7,966 bases of DNA from Phycisphaerae bacterium (GTDB taxonomy: Bacteria; Planctomycetota; Phycisphaerae; UBA1845; Fen-1342): NCBI GenBank assembly GCA_016935035.1, contig JAFGRR010000673.1:1-7966 (forward strand), in the 5' to 3' direction. The notes beneath the pieces were generated by a model. The model did no database searches. It was given only the letters and a program-made list of their open reading frames with translations, and had not been told where the DNA came from. A program made the position numbers and the translations under genes. Positions 1 through 5,589 of this stretch are shown here, piece by piece (the stretch's first letter is position 1; each line of letters opens with the position of its first letter).

Positions 1-2116
1 AGTTGTCGTCGCTGGTATGCAGCGGGCCGCAGTTGGTTGTGCCCCAGCCGTCGTAGCCGCTAGCCTGACTGTTGATGAGTTCGTACCAGGTGCCGGCGTA
101 CGGCACGCCGATGTGATAGTTGGCGATGTCGCTGTTGTTGAGGCTGGCGATAACGAGGATGACGTTGCCGTCGTTGGTCCAGCGTCGGAAGCCGATGACA
201 TTGGAGCCCTCATTAACATGCCAAACGTCGATGCCGGCGTTGGCGCGCAGGGCGCCGTTGCTCTTGCGAACGGCGATGAGGTCCTTGTAGAACTCGAAGA
301 TGCCCGCGTAGCCGGTCTTCATGGCCCAGTTGATGCGGTTTTCGGGATCGTTGTCCCAGTCACCGGCTCCAAAGTCGGTATCTTCGAGCCACTCTGTGCC
401 CTGGAGAATTGCGGGAATGCCCTGCGACACGAGCGTCAGGCCGAAGCCGACCTTGCTGCGTCCCTTGGCGTACACGCTGTCGTGCGGCCACGCGGGATCG
501 ATGGTCTTGACCAGGCGCTGGCCGCCGCTCTCGGGCCAGGCTTCGTCGTGCAATTCGATGTAGTTGACGGTCTGGGTCTTCTCCAGGTACTGGCCGCTGC
601 CGTAGAGGACGTCGGCGACGGCGTTCATGCTGGGATCGCCGCTGGCGGCGTCGAAGATCGCGCCGCGAATCGTATCGCGCCACGCCATGTGGTACTGGGC
701 GTCAAATCCGGCACCGCCCAGGCTGGTGGGGCGCGTGATCCATGAGTCGTTGGGCAGTTGCTCTGCGATCATGATCTTGTCGGCCCAGCGGTTGTCGACG
801 ACGTCGTTGGCGTTCTGCATTAGCAGCCAGCCATTCGTGCCCTGGTACTCGTTGATGAAGTCGGTGCCGTCGAAGCGGAAGCCATCGACGTGGTACTCTT
901 CGAGCCACTGCATCATGGCCTGGTAGTAATACTCGCGAACTTCGATGCGGTCGAAGTCCATCTGTGGCCCCCACCAGGTTTCGATTGCCGTGGAGTCGTA
1001 GTAACACTGCGAGCCGACGAAGTTCCAGGTTATGTCGTCGCCGGGACCGTGGTGGTTCCAGACGAGATCGAGCAGGACGGCGATGCCGGCGCCGTGCAGG
1101 GCGTCAACCATCATCTTGACTTCGTGCGGGTGACCATAGGCGGACTCAACCGCCCAGTCCGACGCCGGGTTGTAGCCCGCCGACCAGTCCCATGAAAACT
1201 CGGTGATCGGGCAGAGCATGACGGCGGTCACGCCGAGTTCTGATAGGTGGCTGACGCGCTGCATCACGTCCCAGTAACGCGACGGGTTCCACGTCGTGCC
1301 GAACGGATCGTTGCGGCCGGCGAAGGTGCCGACGTGCAACTGGTAGATGATCATGTCCTCGAAAGCCGGCGTCTCGAAGCTGTCATTGACCCAGGTGTAG
1401 TTGAAGCGGTCGGTGTTGACGCTGTTGTAGTTGTCGCCAGGGTTGACCGCACGGGCGCGCGGATCGGTGCGGTACATGCTGCCGTTCAGGACGTACTTGT
1501 AGTTGGCGTACGCGTTGTCCTTGGTGCCGGGCGTGGCCGCGGGAACCTGAACGGCAAAGTAGTCGCCGAGCTTGTGCATCGACACGGCGGTGGCCCAGCC
1601 GTCCCAGCCGCCGCGGACGGCGGCAGTCGAGATGCCCGGCGCCCAGACCTTGAACGCCGCTCCGCCATCGGACGTACCGGTCGATCCGAGCGGGGCATGC
1701 CCGTAGTTGACGTAGTCAATCTCGAAGCCGGATGCCGGCGCGTTGTCGGACATGCCGCTGGGGCCATAGTAGTCCGTGTCGCTGCCGTCGGTGATTTCGA
1801 TGTAGTAGTACAGGTAGTTGGCGGCGGTGGCGGGGACTGTGGCACGCCAAACGGCGTACGAGCCGCTGTCGTGATCCCATGACGCATCGACCCAGGTGGT
1901 CGAGCCATCATCGACGCGCACCTGGGCCGAGGTAATGTCGAACTTGTACACTTTGAATAGCACGTCGAACGACTCACCATCGATCGGACACAGCGGGCGC
2001 CGATCCTGCCAGGCGACGTGCGATACGCCGCTCCACTCGATGTTGTTGTCGTTGCTGGCAGCCAGCACTGCGCCGGGAATCAGACACAGGGTCAGTGCGA
2101 ATAGGGAAAGTCTCAT
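1..2116 (-). CDS. Secreted GH13 alpha-amylase/branching-enzyme-like glycosidase with CBM48, C-terminus cut by window edge
   Basis: I translated 705 codons leftwards from the ATG at 2116-2114 without meeting a stop; the gene runs past position 1. Residues 1-19 form a Sec signal peptide (MRLSLF start, cleavage likely after VLA). Residues about 26-135 are an extra beta-sandwich, perhaps CBM34-like, and 140-225 a CBM48/E-set domain (FKVWAP, GGWDGW). The GH13 barrel follows from about 255 (YQLHVGTF). All four GH13 motifs are visible: DLVWNHHGP (350-358), GFRFDG with nucleophile D416, AEQ with acid/base E452, and ELHDE with D524. The usual Asn or Ser before HD is Leu522. GYNPASDWAVESAYG (314-328) and GTEW (573-576) resemble branching-enzyme and amylase relatives. 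A C-terminal beta domain starts near 625 and is incomplete. The catalytic triad is intact, so the enzyme should act on exported alpha-1,4-glucans; hydrolysis versus branching cannot be decided. It is transcribed divergently from the GH57 gene, and a GGAG precedes the start by 7 nt. Confidence 0.93.
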   Translation of the reverse strand, partial: MRLSLFALTLCLIPGAVLAASNDNNIEWSGVSHVAWQDRRPLCPIDGESFDVLFKVYKFDITSAQVRVDDGSTTWVDASWDHDSGSYAVWRATVPATAANYLYYYIEITDGSDTDYYGPSGMSDNAPASGFEIDYVNYGHAPLGSTGTSDGGAAFKVWAPGISTAAVRGGWDGWATAVSMHKLGDYFAVQVPAATPGTKDNAYANYKYVLNGSMYRTDPRARAVNPGDNYNSVNTDRFNYTWVNDSFETPAFEDMIIYQLHVGTFAGRNDPFGTTWNPSRYWDVMQRVSHLSELGVTAVMLCPITEFSWDWSAGYNPASDWAVESAYGHPHEVKMMVDALHGAGIAVLLDLVWNHHGPGDDITWNFVGSQCYYDSTAIETWWGPQMDFDRIEVREYYYQAMMQWLEEYHVDGFRFDGTDFINEYQGTNGWLLMQNANDVVDNRWADKIMIAEQLPNDSWITRPTSLGGAGFDAQYHMAWRDTIRGAIFDAASGDPSMNAVADVLYGSGQYLEKTQTVNYIELHDEAWPESGGQRLVKTIDPAWPHDSVYAKGRSKVGFGLTLVSQGIPAILQGTEWLEDTDFGAGDWDNDPENRINWAMKTGYAGIFEFYKDLIAVRKSNGALRANAGIDVWHVNEGSNVIGFRRWTNDGNVILVIASLNNSDIANYHIGVPYAGTWYELINSQASGYDGWGTTNCGPLHTSDDN

Positions 2117-2123
2117 TCGATAG

Positions 2124-2127
2124 CTCC
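2124..2127 (-). promoter_or_regulatory. Shine-Dalgarno of the GH13 gene
   Basis: Read on the minus strand this is GGAG, 7 nt upstream of the ATG at 2116. It fixes the start that gives a clean signal peptide. Confidence 0.7.
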
Positions 2128-2164
2128 AGAACCTAGGCGCGGCGCCCGGCGCCAGTGTTCGCGC

Positions 2165-2182
2165 GTGGGCCCCCCAGCCCAC
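2165..2182 (-). other. Hairpin in the GH13 5' leader
   Basis: GTGGGC and GCCCAC form a perfect 6-bp stem around a 6-nt loop. It lies in the roughly 97-nt untranslated leader predicted from the minus-strand promoter. A second self-complementary GC stretch, GGCGCCCGGCGCC (2141-2153), lies closer to the ribosome-binding site. Neither has a following T-run, so they are not typical terminators. They may affect leader folding or messenger stability; any function is inference. Confidence 0.4.
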
Positions 2183-2219
2183 TCCATCCGTCCTTCCCCA
2201 CCATCGGGGTCGTCATGGC

Positions 2220-2228
2220 ATTATAGCA
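2220..2228 (-). promoter_or_regulatory. Extended -10 promoter of the GH13 gene
   Basis: The minus strand reads TGCTATAAT: a perfect TATAAT (2225-2220) preceded by the TGn of an extended -10. At 17-bp spacing the -35 position is TTCGTT (2248-2243), a poor match, which fits an extended -10 promoter needing little -35 contact. Transcription would start near 2213, giving a leader of about 97 nt. A CGTTTGCG element (2246-2239) covers the -35/spacer area, a position where a bound repressor would block polymerase. Confidence 0.6.
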
Positions 2229-2238
2229 GGCGCGGCAC

Positions 2239-2298
2239 CGCAAACGAACCGTAATCCCCCACTGAACGGCTCTTGCCGCGTTTGGAGACGCGTTTGCG
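2239..2298. promoter_or_regulatory. Candidate operator region with three CGTTTG elements
   Basis: CGTTTGCG occurs on the plus strand at 2291-2298 and inverted (CGCAAACG) at 2239-2246. CGCGTTTG occurs twice in direct orientation, at 2277-2284 and 2289-2296. The elements overlap the -35 area of the leftward promoter and the -35 and spacer of the rightward one. GCAAACG/CGTTTGC is the half-site shape of many LacI/GalR-family operators, which often control sugar genes. No complete palindrome is present and no regulator gene is in the window, so the binding protein is unknown. Confidence 0.35.
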
Positions 2299-2310
2299 AC
2301 TTGCTATCTT
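2282..2310 (+). promoter_or_regulatory. Candidate promoter of the GH57 gene
   Basis: TTGGAG (2282-2287) and TATCTT (2305-2310) are separated by exactly 17 bp, and the -10 is preceded by TGC as an extended -10. The TGCTAT core is shared with the leftward promoter. Predicted transcription start is near 2317, giving a leader of about 44 nt. The -35 matches consensus at only three positions, so strength may depend on a regulator. Confidence 0.4.
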
Positions 2311-2346
2311 AGATGATAACGAAGCCGGTACCGGGTTTGTCCTCAT

Positions 2347-2357
2347 GAGGAAGGAAG
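2347..2357 (+). promoter_or_regulatory. Shine-Dalgarno of the GH57 gene
   Basis: A purine-rich stretch (GAGGAAGGAAG) ends 3 nt before the ATG at 2361; its AGGA core (2352-2355) is 5 nt away. It favours this ATG over the in-frame ATG at 2376 (Met6). The left part belongs to a perfect 10-bp palindrome, CCTCATGAGG (2341-2350). Confidence 0.65.
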
Positions 2358-2360
2358 CCA

Positions 2361-5297
2361 ATGTCCCAATACTCGATGCGGGTTGCCCTGGTGGGTCTGG
2401 TCAGCGTGGCCTTGGCACATGCGGCCGCGGAGACACGTGATCAGCAGCCGATTCACTTCGGCTTTCTCTGGCATATGCACCAGCCGTGCTATTGGCCGTA
2501 CGAGTCGCTGATCGACACCGACAACTACGGGCGATTTTCGTTCAGCGTCGTGGATGTGCACAACCAGCGTTTCGGACCTTACTCGACGTGGCCGTATGAC
2601 GCTGTGAACGCAGGCAGTGGGCTGGCGCATCTTGGGGCGCAGGTCAGCTTCACGGGCTCGCTGATCGAGAATCTCAACAACCTGGAATCCGCCGGCGTCA
2701 ACGGCGGCATGTGGAACAACTGGAGCTGGGGCTATGACCAGGGTGTCGGACTCACCACCTGGATGGGGAATCCACGCCTCGATCTCGTCGCCTTCGGGTT
2801 TCATCACCCGCTGATGCCGTTGCTCGACGAGCGCGACATCCGCATGCAGATTCAGCTTCATAAGCACATCTACGGCCAGACCTGGAATGGCGGGCCGACA
2901 TACTCAAAGGGCATGTTTCCGGCCGAAACAGCGTTTTCCGCACGCATGATCCCCGCGCTTGTCGCCGAGGGGATCGAGTGGGTGCTGGTCGACAATATCC
3001 ACTTCGACCGAGCGTGCGTTGGGTATCCGCAGACCAACGATTCCGGCCTGTTCACGCCGAATCCGGCGGATCAGCTCAATCCGAATCCGACGGACAGCGG
3101 TGGGGCGTGGGTGCAGCTCAACAACGTCTGGGCGCCGAGCCGGGTGAGCGTGCCGTTTGGGTATCAGCCGCACTATGTGCAGTATGTGAATCCTGACAGC
3201 GGCGCGATCAGCACGATGATCGCGGTGCCGGCGGCCCGCTATGAAGGCAACGAGGACGGACGCGGCGGCTATGGCGCTTTTCTATATGACCAGGTGATGG
3301 ACCAGTACATCGCGTACAACACCGACCCGGCGCACCCGATGCTCGTGATTCTGCATCACGACGGCGACAACTACGGCGGTGGTAGCGACTCGTACTATCA
3401 CAGCAACTTCCAGAACATGGTGAGTTGGGTCAGCAGCGATCCGGACTACGAGTGCACGACGGTTCAGGACTATCTGGATACGTACCCGCCGGCGGCGGGC
3501 GACGTGATTCACGTGGAGAACGGGGCATGGGCTGGGGCCGATAACGGCGATGCGGAGTTCAAGAAATGGCTCGGTGATCCGGACGGTACAGGCTGGAGCC
3601 CGGATCGCAATAGTTGGGCGGTGCTGACGGCGGCGAAGAACCGAGTGTTCATGGCGGATGACGTGTCGCCGGTGAGCAGCATGCAGAATGTGCTGACTGG
3701 CAGCGGCAGCAACACGGAGCGGGCATGGCATTACCTGCTGTGCGGTGAGGCGAGCGACTACTGGTACTGGGATAACAGCGGTGAGCCGTGGGACAGCAAC
3801 GTGACGCGGGCGTGCAACCAGGCGGTGGTGTATGCCGACGCGGCGATCAGCGGACAGTCCGATAACACAGCGCCGACGATCTTCCTGCCGCAACGCGAGC
3901 CGTACAACCCGGGCGGCGACGAGTGGGGCACGACGCAGCCGTCGGATTTTGAGGTCTGGACTTATGTGTATGACGTCAGCGGGCTGACGAGTGTTGAGCT
4001 GAGGTGGCGTGTGGATGCCGACGGGGCCAATCCGCTGAGTTCGGTTCAGAACGAGACCTATGCGGGCGGGAGCGAGGTTGGGGCTTGGAACTCGCAGTCG
4101 ATGGTGTCGTCGGATATCGCGCCGCCGGGCGGGATTTTGACGCCGACGTATCGCGCGCTCCGCTATGGGGCGACGATCGCTGGCCAGCAGGACGTGCTAA
4201 TCGACTATTACGTGGAGGCGATGGACGGTCAGGGCAACATGCAGCGCTCGGCGATTCAGCATGTGTGGGTCGGGCAGGGTGGTGGCAGTGGTGGGGCGGT
4301 TGTCACGGTTGATCCAGATCCGGTGCAGGCCGGCCAGAATGTCACTATTACCTACGATCCCGCCGGGGGACCGCTGGCCGGGGCGGCGCAGGTGGCGCTG
4401 CACCACGGATTCAACGGCTGGAACCCGGTGGTCTCGCCGGACGCGAACATGACGTGGGACGCGGGCGAGGATGTGTGGACGGTCACGGTTGGGGTGCCAG
4501 GTAATGCGACGCAGCTCGACTTCGTGTTCAACGACGGCGGCAGCACCTGGGATAATAACAATGGTGCCGACTGGCACTATGCGGTCGAGGGCGGTGGGCC
4601 GTCCGACGAGTGGGTAATGGACGGGCAGCTCGATGAGGGCGCGACGCTCGTGGCTTTGAACAATGGTGTTGGGCTCTACGCCGGTGTGATTGACACGACG
4701 CTGTACGTGGCGGCGGTCGACGCGGGCGAGGGCAATGACCACTTCATTCTGGTGGCGAATCCGCCGGGCAGTATGACCGCGGCGCCGTGGGCTAAGAGTG
4801 GGCAGGTGGCGCAATGGGCGGCGTACATCGGCAACGAGAATGACAACTCGTGGGCTGGGTGGTTTGATGCCGGCGGTGCGACGGCGGTAACGACGGGCGG
4901 CGGTAGCGGCTATCTCGAAGGCACGCTCGAACTGGTCGGCGAGTTCGGCGCCATGCCGACCGAGGTCTATCTCGCATTTGCGCCATACGAAACGCCCGAT
5001 GGCGGCACGCTGATCTTCACGCACCAGATCCCCGCGTCGGTCAATGACGACGGCAATATCGATGCCGACGAGTATGTCGTGTTTCATCTGTCGCAGAGCT
5101 ACGAGGTTGGCGACATGAACTGCGACGGCGCGGCGGATGTCTTTGATATCGACGCGTTCGTGCTGGCGATAACCAACGAGGTCGGCTACGCGGCGGCGTA
5201 CCCGGATTGCGACGCAAATCTGGCCGACTGCAATGGCGACAGCATGGTGGATGTGTTCGACATTGATGCGTTTGTGGCGGCGATCACCGGGCAGTAG
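2361..5297 (+). CDS. Secreted GH57 amylopullulanase/alpha-amylase-like enzyme with CBM25-type and dockerin-like domains
   Basis: This is a 978-residue protein. Residues 1-23 are a signal peptide with cleavage after AHA or AAA. The GH57 domain spans about 30-495. Visible family motifs are WHMHQP (37-42), GFHHP (146-150), GMFPAET with candidate nucleophile E189, HHDGDNYG with candidate acid/base D334, and the helical-region motif LLCGEASDYWYWD (459-471). An Ig-like domain covers about 502-637. After a Gly/Ser linker (639-645), residues 646-742 match CBM25/53 starch-binding domains: VTITYDP, LHHGFNGWN, LDFVFNDG and WDNNNG, with ligand-stacking candidates W686 and W730. Residues 750-910 are beta-rich, starting MDGQLDEGATLV, and resemble DOMON/glucodextranase-type C-terminal domains. 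The dockerin-like tag is at 917-978. The likely role is extracellular hydrolysis of starch, glycogen or pullulan. Many GH57 enzymes lack signal peptides; an exported, tagged form is less common. Amylase versus amylopullulanase activity is undecided. Confidence 0.93.
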   Translation: MSQYSMRVALVGLVSVALAHAAAETRDQQPIHFGFLWHMHQPCYWPYESLIDTDNYGRFSFSVVDVHNQRFGPYSTWPYDAVNAGSGLAHLGAQVSFTGSLIENLNNLESAGVNGGMWNNWSWGYDQGVGLTTWMGNPRLDLVAFGFHHPLMPLLDERDIRMQIQLHKHIYGQTWNGGPTYSKGMFPAETAFSARMIPALVAEGIEWVLVDNIHFDRACVGYPQTNDSGLFTPNPADQLNPNPTDSGGAWVQLNNVWAPSRVSVPFGYQPHYVQYVNPDSGAISTMIAVPAARYEGNEDGRGGYGAFLYDQVMDQYIAYNTDPAHPMLVILHHDGDNYGGGSDSYYHSNFQNMVSWVSSDPDYECTTVQDYLDTYPPAAGDVIHVENGAWAGADNGDAEFKKWLGDPDGTGWSPDRNSWAVLTAAKNRVFMADDVSPVSSMQNVLTGSGSNTERAWHYLLCGEASDYWYWDNSGEPWDSNVTRACNQAVVYADAAISGQSDNTAPTIFLPQREPYNPGGDEWGTTQPSDFEVWTYVYDVSGLTSVELRWRVDADGANPLSSVQNETYAGGSEVGAWNSQSMVSSDIAPPGGILTPTYRALRYGATIAGQQDVLIDYYVEAMDGQGNMQRSAIQHVWVGQGGGSGGAVVTVDPDPVQAGQNVTITYDPAGGPLAGAAQVALHHGFNGWNPVVSPDANMTWDAGEDVWTVTVGVPGNATQLDFVFNDGGSTWDNNNGADWHYAVEGGGPSDEWVMDGQLDEGATLVALNNGVGLYAGVIDTTLYVAAVDAGEGNDHFILVANPPGSMTAAPWAKSGQVAQWAAYIGNENDNSWAGWFDAGGATAVTTGGGSGYLEGTLELVGEFGAMPTEVYLAFAPYETPDGGTLIFTHQIPASVNDDGNIDADEYVVFHLSQSYEVGDMNCDGAADVFDIDAFVLAITNEVGYAAAYPDCDANLADCNGDSMVDVFDIDAFVAAITGQ
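5109..5294 (+). repeat. Copy 1 of the dockerin-like tag module (end of GH57 gene)
   Basis: This 62-codon module, residues 917-978, has two EF-hand-type loops with Asp/Asn at positions 1, 3, 5, 9 and 12: D918-N920-D922-D926-D929 and D956-N958-D960-D964-D967. Each loop is followed by the identical block DVFDIDAFV. Cysteines are C921, C950 and C957. It aligns without gaps to the module ending the peptidase gene (7696-7881), 46 of 62 residues identical by hand count, and the DNA is also clearly related. Expected role is calcium-dependent docking or surface retention, known for dockerins generally and inferred here. Confidence 0.85.
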
Positions 5298-5352
5298 AGC
5301 CGGTCCGGACACAAAGAGCGGATGGTGGGTGCCCTACCCTCTTAAGCGTGGG

Positions 5353-5418
5353 GGGACTGACTTCTCCGCCGCGTCGGCGAGTCCCGTCAAAAGCGGTGGG
5401 GCCTCTGGAGTCCGGGAC
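5353..5418 (+). promoter_or_regulatory. Structured segment with two mutually exclusive pairings
   Basis: GGGACT (5353-5358) plus CGCCG (5367-5371) can pair with the continuous strand CGGCGAGTCCC (5375-5385), giving 11 bp with an 8-nt bulge and a 3-nt loop. Alternatively GTCCCG (5381-5386) can pair with CGGGAC (5413-5418). The two folds share GTCCC, so they exclude each other. It matches no riboswitch or ribozyme family I recognise. It could be a leader switch for the peptidase gene, a 3' end element of the GH57 messenger, or a degenerate intergenic repeat. Confidence 0.35.
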
Positions 5419-5468
5419 CTTTGTTGCATAGTGCCCGTCCCTCACGGCGAAAGCCATGGGAACCCGAG

Positions 5469-5484
5469 CCGGTGTTGGCACCGG
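5469..5484 (+). terminator. Weak candidate terminator hairpin
   Basis: CCGGTG and CACCGG form a perfect 6-bp stem around the loop TTGG, followed by ATTTCC. The T-tract is too short for a convincing intrinsic terminator, and it lies about 170 nt after the GH57 stop. It is still the most regular hairpin downstream of that gene. Confidence 0.25.
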
Positions 5485-5577
5485 ATTTCCGTGCGCATTG
5501 GGGCGGCCAACATGCTAAGCTGGGGGCTGGATGGTACCGCAAAACAAGCCAGGGATTGCCTGCCTGACATGCACAAC

Positions 5578-5583
5578 AGGAGG
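5578..5583 (+). promoter_or_regulatory. Strong Shine-Dalgarno deciding the carboxypeptidase start
   Basis: A perfect AGGAGG lies 6 nt before the ATG at 5590. It excludes the long upstream extension of this frame to 5233 and the ATG at 5569. A GTG directly before the ATG (5587) would sit only 3 nt from the SD and is less likely. Confidence 0.85.
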
Positions 5584-5589
5584 ATTGTG

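Larger units (their letters stand above)
5298..5589. other. Intergenic gap between the GH57 and carboxypeptidase genes
   Basis: I see no gene here. The peptidase frame is open back to 5233, but that stretch looks non-coding and the strong SD lies inside it. The gap holds a small hairpin GGGT/ACCC (5327-5339) followed by TCTT, the structured segment at 5353-5418, a GGCGAAAGCC tetraloop hairpin near 5446, the CCGGTG hairpin (5469-5484) and the peptidase SD. No strong rightward promoter is visible. The best candidates are TGC-TAAGCT (5513-5521), which shares TGCTA with both promoters of the divergent region but has no -35, and CTGGAG-16 bp-CATAGT (5405-5432). Confidence 0.6.

Noticed and set aside
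17..1882. Long plus-strand open frames opposite the GH13 gene (17-745 and 1247-1882)
   Set aside because: They are Val/Ala/Gly-rich antisense frames without motifs or ribosome-binding sites. The minus strand encodes an uninterrupted GH13 protein with all catalytic motifs.
2084..2116. Possible lipoprotein signal in the GH13 leader (Cys11 in LTLC)
   Set aside because: The residues before Cys do not fit a lipobox, and a normal VLA-A signal peptidase I site follows.
2341..2350. Perfect palindrome CCTCATGAGG next to the GH57 ribosome-binding site
   Set aside because: As RNA it allows only a 3-bp stem with a 4-nt loop, too weak for translational control, and a 10-bp palindrome can occur by chance.
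4197..5312. 371-codon minus-strand open frame across the end of the GH57 gene
   Set aside because: It is Arg/Val/His-rich and low in recognisable structure, a mirror of GC-rich codons in a gene with clear CBM25 and dockerin-like domains.
5440..5500. Cobalamin-riboswitch-like look (GGGAACCC, GCCGGTG, CACCGGATTTCC)
   Set aside because: The fragments occur out of the conserved order and the GCCACTG and B12-box parts are missing; the downstream gene is a peptidase.
5233..5589. N-terminal extension of the carboxypeptidase frame by 119 codons
   Set aside because: It overlaps the GH57 tag in another frame and lacks protein-like composition. A perfect AGGAGG followed by ATG and a signal peptide marks the true start at 5590.
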